Numbered from the stretch's first letter, positions 21,102-30,240 are shown. The stretch is DNA of 33,405 nucleotides from Candidatus Krumholzibacteriota bacterium (GCA_016926065.1 JAFGPI010000041.1:1-33405), one strand, 5' to 3'. Notes: generated by a model from the sequence alone, not told the origin. A program made the numbers and translations.

Positions 21102-21881
21102 GTGAAAAAGGACACCTTTTCAGTAATAATCGTTCCCCACGATGTCAACAAGACCAGGACGTACAAGGTACCCTACAGCTTGTTGTATGTAATGTTGACG
21201 TTTCTGATCATAGGGACCGTTTCCCTGGTAATTTTTATCGCTACCTACGGCAGGCTGCTGGTAAAAACCCGGGAGACCATTCTGCTGGAAAAGCAGGTAG
21301 CCGAACTGACCAGAAGGAACGAGAAGATTAACGAGTTGATGAGAAATCTGGCACAGATACACGCGATGGATTTGAAGGTGCGGCAGATGCTGGGCCTGGA
21401 TATCGATCGGGCGGACAGTCTGGCCATGCAAAGCACCGGGGCGCTGGAGGATCAAACCGATAGGGAGGTGCAGAACGAAAAGGCTCAGATGCTAAGGGCC
21501 ATACCGAGTTTTTGGCCGGTGAGAGGTTTCATAACCAAAGGGTTCAGTATCGCGGGGGGTGAGAAAGATCCGAATTTTCATCCGGGAATAGATATCGGGG
21601 TGGAACGCGGGGTTCCGGTGAAGGCGGCCGCTTCGGGATATGTCCTGGAAGCGAGCTGGAACGATATCTATGGCTATTTCGTGAGGATAGATCACGGATA
21701 CGGAATAAAAACCCTTTACGGACACAATGAGAGGCTGGTAGTAATTAGGGGAGAAAGAGTGGGCCGCGGGCAGACGATAGCCTTTTCCGGGAATACCGGA
21801 AGGAGCTCGGCCCCGCATCTGCATTTCGAGGTCACGTTGAACAACAACTACGTGGACCCTTTGAAATACCTGTTGCAATGA
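21102..21881 (+). CDS. Membrane-anchored M23 family peptidase (LytM domain)
   Basis: GTG start; N-terminal transmembrane helix and coiled-coil-like region; FHPGIDIGVERGVPVKAAASGYV...APHLHFEVTLNNNYVDPLKYL (HxxxD and HxH zinc motifs). Confidence 0.92.
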   Translation: MKKDTFSVIIVPHDVNKTRTYKVPYSLLYVMLTFLIIGTVSLVIFIATYGRLLVKTRETILLEKQVAELTRRNEKINELMRNLAQIHAMDLKVRQMLGLDIDRADSLAMQSTGALEDQTDREVQNEKAQMLRAIPSFWPVRGFITKGFSIAGGEKDPNFHPGIDIGVERGVPVKAAASGYVLEASWNDIYGYFVRIDHGYGIKTLYGHNERLVVIRGERVGRGQTIAFSGNTGRSSAPHLHFEVTLNNNYVDPLKYLLQ

Positions 21882-22375
21882 GGAAGGCCATGAAGAAACG
21901 GAATAATGAATCAAAGAAAGGGTTTTCAATGTTCGGGAAAGAGGGTGATAAAATGATCTCTGAAGGGAAGATGAATTCGATCATAGGCAAGGGATGCAAG
22001 ATCAACGGCACTATCGATGTCGAAGACGGAACCTTGAGAATCGACGGTGAGTTCGAGGGGACGATCAACTGTCCCGGTACCCTCGTCATCGGAAAAGGGG
22101 GCGTGGTTAAAGCCGACGTCAAGGTTAACAACGCCGTAGTGGGCGGCAACGTGCACGGAAATATCGACGCCAAGGAGAAGATAGAGCTTCAGGCCGGTTC
22201 ACGGCTGGAGGGCGATATCAAGACCACCCGGTTGGTTATTGATGAAGGGGTGTTTTTCGAGGGTGCCTGCAAGATGAGTCCCGGCGGAAGATCTCCGGTA
22301 ACGACCGCGGCGATCGACCAGCCCGAGGATAAAAAGGAAGAAAAGAAGGAAAAAGCGAACGCCTGGGCGAAGTAA
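21878..22375 (+). CDS. Bactofilin family cytoskeletal protein
   Basis: SIIGKGCKINGTIDVEDGTLRIDGEFEGTINCPGTLVIGKGGVVKADVKVNNAVVGGNVHGNIDAKEKIELQAGSRLEGDIKTTRLVIDEGVFFEGACKM; overlaps the M23 gene by 4 nt. Confidence 0.93.
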   Translation: MRKAMKKRNNESKKGFSMFGKEGDKMISEGKMNSIIGKGCKINGTIDVEDGTLRIDGEFEGTINCPGTLVIGKGGVVKADVKVNNAVVGGNVHGNIDAKEKIELQAGSRLEGDIKTTRLVIDEGVFFEGACKMSPGGRSPVTTAAIDQPEDKKEEKKEKANAWAK

Positions 22376-22412
22376 GCGGCGGGCGTTGAAAATAGAGAGG
22401 GAACAAGAAAAA

Positions 22413-22435
22413 GGGGTCACCCCTTCGGTGACCCC
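22413..22435. terminator. Hairpin between convergent bactofilin and hsp20 genes, likely terminator
   Basis: GGGGTCACC-CCTTC-GGTGACCCC, a 9-bp perfect stem with a 5-nt loop. Confidence 0.7.
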
Positions 22436-22475
22436 CTTCCCGCACAAGCCCCCGCCTGATTTGGCCGGTGCGTTT

Positions 22476-22919
22476 TCACTTGACCTTGATTTTGATTTCT
22501 TTCGGTTTTGCCGGTTCTTTCTTGGGGATGCCTATCTTCAGTATCCCGTTTTGATAATCGGCTTCCACCTGGTCGGACAATATATTCTCCGGCAATACGA
22601 ACGACCGGGTAAAGGCTCCGAAGCTTCTTTCCAGAAGCCGGTAGTTGTTGTCCTTTTCCTCCCTTTCCCTCTTCTTTTCCCCCCTGATAGTCAAGATGTT
22701 GTCTTGAACCTCGATATTGATCTTTTCCTTTTCCATTCCCGGCAATTCGGCGGTCAATTCGAATTTCTCGGGCATCTCTTCCACGTCGATCCGGGGAGCC
22801 CAGTCGGTCTTGTCGCAGACAGCCGGTAAATCGCATCCTAAAAACTGATTTACCAGTCTTTCCCAGTCATTGCTAAAAACCGGCAGGTTCAGGTTTTTGT
22901 TATACCTTACTAACCTCAT
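22476..22919 (-). CDS. Hsp20/alpha-crystallin family small heat-shock protein
   Basis: APRIDVEEMPEKFELTAELPGMEKEKINIEVQDNILTIRGEKKRE...GAFTRSFVLPENILSDQVEADYQNGILKIGIPK. Confidence 0.95.
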   Translation of the reverse strand: MRLVRYNKNLNLPVFSNDWERLVNQFLGCDLPAVCDKTDWAPRIDVEEMPEKFELTAELPGMEKEKINIEVQDNILTIRGEKKREREEKDNNYRLLERSFGAFTRSFVLPENILSDQVEADYQNGILKIGIPKKEPAKPKEIKIKVK

Positions 22920-22982
22920 TTCCGTTCCTCCTGTTCCGGGCTTTTGCCCGCCTAATTGATTTCCGTTTCACTATTCCTAATT

Positions 22983-22998
22983 CGCAGGATACGTGCCA
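22983..22998 (-). promoter_or_regulatory. Candidate sigma-54 (-24/-12) promoter of hsp20
   Basis: Minus strand TGGCACGTATCCTGCG against consensus TGGCACG-N4-TTGCW; GG and GC separated by exactly 10 nt; about 64 nt upstream of the hsp20 ATG. Confidence 0.6.
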
Positions 22999-23338
22999 AA
23001 AAACACAAGGAGCGTATCTGATTATGTGTCTATGTGATACATCTGTTTTGCACAATTTGTGCCGGGAGCGCAAAGAAGCCGGACTGCCAAGAATTTCACA
23101 AACCTGCCATTACAACATGGGTTATGGCAGAACATGTGACAAGATGGCCATGCCTGAGTGGCGCATTTTCATCTAAAAGTAAAAATTGATTTTTCAGAGA
23201 ATAAGGCGATAAAGAATTTGTCAAGATGAAAGGCCGGCCAGCCGATTACTCAGGGGGGGATTGTGGAGGATGAATGGCGGGGACCGTGCGGGGATGAACG
23301 AAGACCTTTGAAGCTTATCGATCAACCGGGGGCCGGTT

Positions 23339-26300
23339 TTGAAATATCTTATGACGAATTTCCAGAGGAGCGTCCGGACGGCGGGGATTTTAATATTTAT
23401 TGCCGCGACGGCGGCCGCCGCGCCGGAGAGACCACGAGTAGAAAAGATTGATAAACCGGTTAGATTGCTAGTTCTGCGCGATCCCTGCAGGAGGGAGAAG
23501 TGGCGGGAACACGGCCCGGCGGGAAGGGCCCTCCTTAGGGATCCAGACTCCGGGGAAGGTGGTGGGGAGAGAATTTTCGGGCATGATTCTATACATCTAA
23601 TTAAAAAATTACCGGAGGAACTGTGGCGAATAGAGCTGGAAGATTACGCGGAAGCGGCGCGTCTGCGAGGGCAGATAGAAGAGATTGAAAAGCTGGAGGG
23701 AGTTCTCGGGGTATGGATTGAAAAAACCTATCGTTTTGATCCAGGGACGGAGGATAGGGCCCAGGAGGAATATCACCTGGGGCGCTTAAGCGCGGGGAGC
23801 GAGGCGCATGATCCTCTGTGGGAGGAGCAATGGGGCCCGGGGCTATGCGGGGTGGAGGGGGCCTGGGAGATAACCAGGGGCAGCCCGGAGGTGATCGTGG
23901 CCATCATAGATACCGGATGCGATATGACTCACCCGGATCTGGCAGGACAAATATGGAGAAACGAATCGGAATTAACCGGCCGGGAAGGAGTAGATGATGA
24001 CGGGAACGGATACCGCGACGACATCCGGGGATACGATTTCGTCTCGGTCGGCGAGGGCGAGGTTTTTAGCGGGGAGGATCCCGGACCGCCGGACAACGAT
24101 CCGGAAGATTTCGCCGGTCACGGAACTCACGTATCCGGTATAGTGGGGGCCGCGGCGGGAAACGGATGGGGGGTGGAGGGGGTCTCTCCCCGCTGCCGGC
24201 TAATGATCTTGAGGGCCGGATACCTGGCCGCCGACGGCCGGGGGGAATTGCGGGAAGGGGATCTGATCGAGGCCCTTTTTTACGCAGTAAACATGGGAGC
24301 CTCGGTGATCAACCTTAGCTGCGGTGGAGAATTCTCCGCCCTTCTTTATGAGGCGATTCTGCTGGCGGAAGAGGCGGGGGTGGTGGTCGTCGCTTCCGCC
24401 GGTAATGGCGGAGGAGAGGAAAAAACATACCCGGCCGCTTACCGGGAAACAATCGCCGTGGCCGCCCTGGAAGAGACGCTGCGCCCGGCAGTATTTACCG
24501 GCAGGGGAGATTGGGTTGATTGTGTCGCGCCCGGAGTGTCGATTATTTCATCCCTGCCGGGAGGATACGGCTACCGGAGCGGCACCTCCGCGGCCGCTCC
24601 CTTCGTTTCCGGCTGCGCGGCCCTGGTCAAAAGCAGGAATCCGGAATGGAACGCTGCCCAGGTCCGCTCCCAGGTGCTCAACACCTGCCAGGATATATTC
24701 GCAGGCGAAAAACCGGAAGAGGTTCTGTACGGGCGTGGTTTATGCCGGGCCGACAGCGCGGTCCGGGCGATCCCCGCGCTCCAGATTGCCGCTTATGGTT
24801 TTGATATTCGAGACACTGAGGGAGACGGGGATAGGGTGGCCGAGGCCGGGGAAAAGGTCACGGTGGCCTTCAGGCTGAAAAACGAATGGGCGGAAATCAC
24901 GGAAGCAGACCTGGTGGTTGCCACCGAGGACCGGTACGTGGATCTCCTGGATGATGGGGGTAGATACGTGGAGAGGTTGAAAGCGGGAGAAGAATTGCCG
25001 GTCGAAATTAATTTTAAATGTTCTTCCGCCATGGAATCCGATCACCTCTCCTGGTTCCGGGTGGAGTTACGCCGCGGCGGCCTTCTGGGATTTCAACGGT
25101 TCGCCCTGCTGCTGAATGGACGCAGGCGATTGGAGCCCGGCGAGGTGCGGGTAATGGAGATCTCCGGAGACGGTGACGGCGGAGCCGATCCGGGGGAGCG
25201 GATAAAGGTAATGACGCGGATAGTCAACCGGGGCGCCCGAACGGCCGGTGTTACTGCTTCCCTGGAAACGGAAAGGACCGGTCTCGCCGATGGTCCTCCC
25301 AGGTATTACGTGGGGGATATGGAAGAGGGAGAGAAGGCCTGGGCCGAATTCGAATTCACGCTGAATGAGGTAGAGAGAGAGGGACGGGTGATCGTTCCCC
25401 TGCGGATAAGCGGAGGGGACTTCAGCGCGGAAGAAGAGATATCTCTGTGGATAGCCTACCGGGGTAGCGGCGATGCCGGCGGCGATCCTCTTATGCTCCA
25501 GGGTGATGCGGGGCATGGCGGATTCTTCCGGGAGGCGCCCGCCGGACCGTTGGAGAGGCGCTGGGAAGGAGTGCTGGAGGGGCAGGGCAGCTTGCTGTGC
25601 CAGCCGGTAGCGGCCGGGGGAGTGGTTCTGGTGGCCAGGGAGGAAGCAGGCTCGAACACGGTGTATGCGCTGGAAACCGGCAGCGGAAGGCTCGAATGGC
25701 GGAAGAGCTTGAGCGGACAATCGCCCGGCGGACCGTCTTCCCTCGCCTGGTACCGGGGCATACTTTATGTGGGAGGCGGTGAGAATCTACAGGCCCTGGA
25801 TGTGGCCGAAGGAGAGGTCGTTTGGAGGTGGGACCCGGGAGCGGCGGAGGGGGAGGAAAGCGTCCGGGTCGGAAATCCGGCCGTTTACCGCGAACGTTTG
25901 TTGGTGGCAGTGCACGATCGTTCCCCGGGAGGGGGGGACTATATATGCTCCCTGGATCCCTATACCGGTTTCCCGGAATGGAGAAACGATTGTCCGGAGG
26001 GAGGGTACTACGCGGCGGACGCGCCCGCCTGCCTGGAGGGAAAGGTGTTTATAGCCGACGGGGCGGGGTGGATAACGGCCCGGGAGGTGGATAGCGGAGA
26101 GATTGTCTGGCACGAGGAGGCGGGGGGCACGCCCGGAGCCCCGCTTATAGCCTTCGGGGGAACTGTATGCGCCGTCACGACAGAAGGATTTTGCCGGGCT
26201 TTGAGCGCGGGTGATGGAAACCTTCGCTGGGAAACAAATCTGGGGGGGAAAGTGTCCGTTCCGCTCTGCGTCAACGGGGAGGGAAGCAGGTTGTACCTAA

Positions 26301-26905
26301 GCGTGGAAAGGTTTCCCGGTTCGGAGATCCTGGTTCTGGAGAAGGCCGGGGGAATGATCGTCGATCGATGGAAGATGGAAAAAAGGATCTCCGGAATCAG
26401 CCTCTCAGAATATGCGGTTTTCGCGACCGCCGTCAGCGGGGAATTGTTCCTCATCCCCATCGCGGGCGAGGCGGGGGAGGGGGATTGCCACGAACCTCCC
26501 CCGGGGCCGTATCCGCTCTCGGCCGCTCCGGCCTTTCACGGCGGCGGCCTGACCTTCATCGCCTACAACGGGAACGAGGAAGACCTGGTGGCGGCTTACC
26601 AAACCGTGGAGAGGCAAACGGCCCGGGGCGCCGCCCGCCTGCGGGCGAACTTTCCCAATCCTTTCAATCCCACCACCGAGATCTTATTCGAGGTCTCGGA
26701 GCGCCGGCGGGTGCGGCTGAGCGTGCATGATGTAACCGGCCGGCTTCTAAAAGTGCTGGAGGACGGGATATTTCCTCCCGGCAGCTACCGCAGTGAATGG
26801 AACGGAAGAAACCAGGGGGGAAGGAAGATGGCCGCCGGCGTTTACTTCTGCGTGCTGACCACCCGGGAGGGCAAGGAATCCCGGAAGATGGTATTGATCA
26901 AATAG
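23339..26905 (+). CDS. Secreted S8 subtilisin-like protease with C-terminal PQQ-like beta-propeller repeats and a FlgD/T9SS-type C-terminal domain
   Basis: Asp VAIIDTGCDMTHPDL; His GHGTHVSGIVGA; Ser SGTSAAAPFVSGCAAL; repeats LYVGGGENLQALDVAEGEVVWRW and FIADGAGWITAREVDSGEIVWHEEA; C-terminal LRANFPNPFNPTTEILFEV...GVYFCVLTTREGKESRKMVLIK. Confidence 0.9.
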   Translation: MKYLMTNFQRSVRTAGILIFIAATAAAAPERPRVEKIDKPVRLLVLRDPCRREKWREHGPAGRALLRDPDSGEGGGERIFGHDSIHLIKKLPEELWRIELEDYAEAARLRGQIEEIEKLEGVLGVWIEKTYRFDPGTEDRAQEEYHLGRLSAGSEAHDPLWEEQWGPGLCGVEGAWEITRGSPEVIVAIIDTGCDMTHPDLAGQIWRNESELTGREGVDDDGNGYRDDIRGYDFVSVGEGEVFSGEDPGPPDNDPEDFAGHGTHVSGIVGAAAGNGWGVEGVSPRCRLMILRAGYLAADGRGELREGDLIEALFYAVNMGASVINLSCGGEFSALLYEAILLAEEAGVVVVASAGNGGGEEKTYPAAYRETIAVAALEETLRPAVFTGRGDWVDCVAPGVSIISSLPGGYGYRSGTSAAAPFVSGCAALVKSRNPEWNAAQVRSQVLNTCQDIFAGEKPEEVLYGRGLCRADSAVRAIPALQIAAYGFDIRDTEGDGDRVAEAGEKVTVAFRLKNEWAEITEADLVVATEDRYVDLLDDGGRYVERLKAGEELPVEINFKCSSAMESDHLSWFRVELRRGGLLGFQRFALLLNGRRRLEPGEVRVMEISGDGDGGADPGERIKVMTRIVNRGARTAGVTASLETERTGLADGPPRYYVGDMEEGEKAWAEFEFTLNEVEREGRVIVPLRISGGDFSAEEEISLWIAYRGSGDAGGDPLMLQGDAGHGGFFREAPAGPLERRWEGVLEGQGSLLCQPVAAGGVVLVAREEAGSNTVYALETGSGRLEWRKSLSGQSPGGPSSLAWYRGILYVGGGENLQALDVAEGEVVWRWDPGAAEGEESVRVGNPAVYRERLLVAVHDRSPGGGDYICSLDPYTGFPEWRNDCPEGGYYAADAPACLEGKVFIADGAGWITAREVDSGEIVWHEEAGGTPGAPLIAFGGTVCAVTTEGFCRALSAGDGNLRWETNLGGKVSVPLCVNGEGSRLYLSVERFPGSEILVLEKAGGMIVDRWKMEKRISGISLSEYAVFATAVSGELFLIPIAGEAGEGDCHEPPPGPYPLSAAPAFHGGGLTFIAYNGNEEDLVAAYQTVERQTARGAARLRANFPNPFNPTTEILFEVSERRRVRLSVHDVTGRLLKVLEDGIFPPGSYRSEWNGRNQGGRKMAAGVYFCVLTTREGKESRKMVLIK

Positions 26906-27014
26906 TACGTGTACCCTTTAAGTAAATAGATCTCATGGAAGACCCGGGGGCTGAGTTTTTCGAAGACTTGGCATCCGGGTAAAAAATTAGTAATTAAAGC
27001 GTATCAATACGTTG

Positions 27015-27063
27015 CTAGGCGGGAGCAACTATATTTTTCTAGGCGGGGGAAGCCATATATAAT
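27015..27063 (+). promoter_or_regulatory. Candidate regulatory region of the ABC operon: two direct repeats ending in a -10-like TATAAT
   Basis: CTAGGCGGG at 27015-27023 and 27039-27047 (24-bp spacing; 17/24 identity across the unit), then TATAAT at 27058-27063. Confidence 0.4.
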
Positions 27064-27113
27064 ACGCTTGTTAAGAGATAGGCCTTACGAAGCTATTGCC
27101 ACGGGGGGAACCA

Positions 27114-27980
27114 ATGCCGAACGAAGCCATAAGGGTGGACAGGATAGAGTATAGCTACGGTGATATACGGGCGGTGCAGGGGATATCATTCGCGGTCGGG
27201 GAAGGTGAGATTTTCGGATTTCTGGGACCCAACGGCGCCGGGAAGTCCACCACCATCAAGATGCTTACCGGTCAGCTCAACCCCCAGGGGGGAAAGATCG
27301 AGGTGCTGGGAATGGACATCGCCAGAAACCGGGAGAAGGTGCAGGCCCTGATCGGGATCTGTTTCGAAAGAACCAATCTCTATGAAAGAATGAGCGCCAT
27401 CGAGAACCTCAACCTTTTCGCCCGGCTTCACGGGGTAAAGGATTTTGACGTGACTGAGATCTTGGTCCGGGTGGGATTGGAGCAGAGGGGGAGAGACCGG
27501 GTGTTCGGTCTATCCAAGGGGATGAAACAGCGCCTGATGGTGGCCCGGGCACTGGTCAACCGTCCCTCAGTGCTGTTTCTGGATGAGCCGACCGAGGGCC
27601 TCGATCCGGCCTCCGCCGATAATATCCGTAACGTCATCCGGCAGGAGAGAGATCGGGGGGCGACGGTCTTCCTGACCACGCATGACATGCTGGAGGCGGA
27701 CAAATTATCCGACCGGGTGGCCTTTATCAACGACGGGGAAATAGTGGCCCTGGATACGCCGGACAACCTCAAGCAAAAATTCGGAAAGAGGGCCATCCGG
27801 GCGCAGGTCAGAGGAGAAGAGGGGAAAATGGAGGAGAGGGAAATAGAGATGGATAGAGCGGGAACGGCCACGGAGGTGCGGGCCCTGTTCGACCGGGACA
27901 GGGTGATAACCATACACAGCGAAGAGGCGAGCCTGGAAGATATCTTTATCAAGATTACCGGAAGGGGTCTAAGCGCGTGA
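27114..27980 (+). CDS. ABC transporter ATP-binding protein (NatA/CcmA-like)
   Basis: FLGPNGAGKSTTIKMLTGQL; LSKGMKQRLMVARALVNRPSVLFLDEPTEGLDP. Start at 27114, after GGGGGGAA. Confidence 0.95.
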   Translation: MPNEAIRVDRIEYSYGDIRAVQGISFAVGEGEIFGFLGPNGAGKSTTIKMLTGQLNPQGGKIEVLGMDIARNREKVQALIGICFERTNLYERMSAIENLNLFARLHGVKDFDVTEILVRVGLEQRGRDRVFGLSKGMKQRLMVARALVNRPSVLFLDEPTEGLDPASADNIRNVIRQERDRGATVFLTTHDMLEADKLSDRVAFINDGEIVALDTPDNLKQKFGKRAIRAQVRGEEGKMEEREIEMDRAGTATEVRALFDRDRVITIHSEEASLEDIFIKITGRGLSA

Positions 27981-29041
27981 ACGGCAGGATCATCGGAACG
28001 CTCGTCGCCAGCGATTTCAGGAATTTTATCCGGGATAAATTCGTCAGCATAATGATGGCGGCCGGCATGGCGCTTTTCATAGCGATCTATTTTCTGATGC
28101 CGGGGAAGGTCGAAGAGACGATCAAGATCGGCCTGTACCTTCCCCAGATCCCGCACCTGACCGGGATGCTGCCGCGGGAGGAGGGAGTGGAATTCTATCA
28201 GGCGCAGTCGGAGGAGGATTTGAAACGGGAGATAATGGAGAGGCGGATTCTATTCGGCATCTCGGCTCCCGGAGATGGCGGGACGTCCCTGCAATCCGGG
28301 CAAAGACCTCGGATTTTCGTTTATTATCCTTCCGATGTCCCGGACGAGATCAAGGAAATGGGCACCATCCTGGTGGGAGAGATGATAAACGAGGCCGGCG
28401 GTTACCGCAGCGGCATCGAAGCGGCAGAGATCGTCTTGGGGCCGGATATGGGGGGAAAGCAGATCCCTCACCGGAACCGCATGCTACCCCTGCTGGTATT
28501 CGTCTTTTTGATTTCCGAGACGATAGGCCTGGCCAACCTGATAACCGAGGAATGGAGGGGGGGCACGGTCCGGGCCCTTTTGACCACGCCCATGACGGGG
28601 GTGGATTTTTTCGCCGCCAAAGGGATCACCGGACTGTGGATGTCCCTCTCCCAGATTTTTCTGCTGCTGATATTGACCGGCAGCCTGGGACGGAACGCCC
28701 TCCTGATAGCGGTTACCTTGCTTCTGGGAGCGTTGATGATAAACGGAGCGGCCTTCGTTATCGCCTCGGCATCCCGGGACATGATGTCGGTTATCGGCTG
28801 GGGAACGTTGTTTATGATGCTCCTGGCCGTGCCGGCGATCACGGTGATGATCCCCGGGCCGGTGGCAGGATGGATAAAAGTGATACCTTCATATTATCTG
28901 GTGGACATCCTCCACCGGGCGATCAATTTCGGCATAAGCTGGGAAGGCAACCTGCGGGGCCTGCTCTATCTGGGAGGCCTGGATCTGGCATTCAACTTTC
29001 TGGGGATAGTCGCCTTGAAGAGGAAGCTGTATGAGTCCTAG
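27977..29041 (+). CDS. ABC-2 type permease
   Basis: GTG start overlaps the ATPase stop; hydrophobic C-terminal half with several transmembrane segments (LLPLLVFVFLISETIGLANLITEEWRGGTVRALLTTPMTGVDFFAAK). Confidence 0.88.
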   Translation: MNGRIIGTLVASDFRNFIRDKFVSIMMAAGMALFIAIYFLMPGKVEETIKIGLYLPQIPHLTGMLPREEGVEFYQAQSEEDLKREIMERRILFGISAPGDGGTSLQSGQRPRIFVYYPSDVPDEIKEMGTILVGEMINEAGGYRSGIEAAEIVLGPDMGGKQIPHRNRMLPLLVFVFLISETIGLANLITEEWRGGTVRALLTTPMTGVDFFAAKGITGLWMSLSQIFLLLILTGSLGRNALLIAVTLLLGALMINGAAFVIASASRDMMSVIGWGTLFMMLLAVPAITVMIPGPVAGWIKVIPSYYLVDILHRAINFGISWEGNLRGLLYLGGLDLAFNFLGIVALKRKLYES

Positions 29042-30089
29042 AAGGATAGGGATCTTGTTCCAGAAGGAACTGACCGATAGCTCAAAAAGCTATTTCCTTA
29101 TCTTCGCCATAGTGGGCCCGCTCACCTTCACCCTGCTGGTCCATCTCGTCTTCGGCTCCTTTTTTGCCGGCAGACCGGAGCTGGGGATCAACGACCGGGG
29201 CGGATCGATAATAGTGGAGTCCTTAAGGGAAATGAATTCGATCGACCTGCGTGAATACTCCTCGGAAAGGGAATTGAAAGAAGCAGTGGAAAGCGGCGCC
29301 CGGGATATCGGCATCGTCCTTCCGGAGGGATTTGACGCCCGCCTCGGCGAAGGGGATTCCACCAGAATAACCGCCTATATCTGGGGGGAGAGCCTGCTCA
29401 AGAACCGTATCGCCGCCGGCGCCGCCTTTATCCACCAGGCCAGGGCGGCCTCCGGTAGAAACGCCCCCGTCGATATCGTTCCGGTTCCCCTGGGGGAGAA
29501 GGAGAATGTTCCCTGGCAAGACCGGTTTTTGCCCCTTATCGTCCTGATGGCGATATTCATAGCCGGTTTCGCCGTCCCGGCGACGTCGCTGGTGGAGGAA
29601 AAAGAGAAAAAGACCATCGTGCCGGTGCTCACCACTCCGGTCACCCAGAGCGAGATATTCATCGCCAAAGGGATGATGGGGCTGCTGGCAAGCGTAACCA
29701 TGGGGATAACCATTCTCTTTCTCAACCATGCCTTCAACGCCCAACTCGGTTTATTGATAGTGCTGACATTCATGGGCGCCCTGATGGCCTGCTGTATCGG
29801 ATTGATACTGGGAGCCCTGATGACCACCACGGGCGCCATCTACTCGACCATCAAGGGAATGGGCCCGTTCCTCTACGGTCCCGGCTTGGTGGCGCTCTTT
29901 CCGCGGATACCGAGCTGGATCGCAAAACTCTTCCCCACCTACTACGTGATCAATCCGATCATGGAGCTGTCCCGAAAGGGAGGAGGCTGGTCCACCATCC
30001 GCCAGGATGTCTATATATTAGGCGGAATAATAGCGGTCTTCATGGTGTTGGTGATTATCACCGGAAAGGCACGTCCCCAGGAGGCATGA
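29031..30089 (+). CDS. ABC-2 type permease (NatB-like)
   Basis: Overlaps the previous gene by 11 nt; FLPLIVLMAIFIAGFAVPATSLVEEKEKKTIVPVLTTPVTQSEIFIAKGMMGLL. Confidence 0.9.
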   Translation: MSPRRIGILFQKELTDSSKSYFLIFAIVGPLTFTLLVHLVFGSFFAGRPELGINDRGGSIIVESLREMNSIDLREYSSERELKEAVESGARDIGIVLPEGFDARLGEGDSTRITAYIWGESLLKNRIAAGAAFIHQARAASGRNAPVDIVPVPLGEKENVPWQDRFLPLIVLMAIFIAGFAVPATSLVEEKEKKTIVPVLTTPVTQSEIFIAKGMMGLLASVTMGITILFLNHAFNAQLGLLIVLTFMGALMACCIGLILGALMTTTGAIYSTIKGMGPFLYGPGLVALFPRIPSWIAKLFPTYYVINPIMELSRKGGGWSTIRQDVYILGGIIAVFMVLVIITGKARPQEA

Positions 30090-30096
30090 GGGATCC

Positions 30097-30240
30097 AAAC
30101 GCCGTCCCGCGAAGAGGCCCGGTTTTGAAATGGTCATTTTCGTGAGACCCGATTCTCAGGGGATAGTTAAACGCCATCCCTCGAGGAGACCCGGTTTCGC
30201 CCCGGACATTTTTATGGAGCCTGATTCTGCGGAGAGATTT
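30097..30240. repeat. Two diverged tandem copies of a 72-bp unit
   Basis: Unit 1 aaacgccgtcccgcgaagaggcccggttttgaaatggtcattttcgtgagacccgattct (from 30097); unit 2 aaacgccatccctcgaggagacccggtttcgccccggacatttttatggagcctgattct (from 30169). Confidence 0.75.

Noticed and set aside
23104-23130. Hairpin CTGCCAT-N13-ATGGCAG upstream of the S8 gene
   Set aside because: Only a 7-bp stem with a 13-nt loop and no U-tract or other context; could be chance.
25067-25720. 217-aa - strand ORF opposite the S8 protease
   Set aside because: Antisense, compositionally biased; the + strand frame is continuous with clear motifs.
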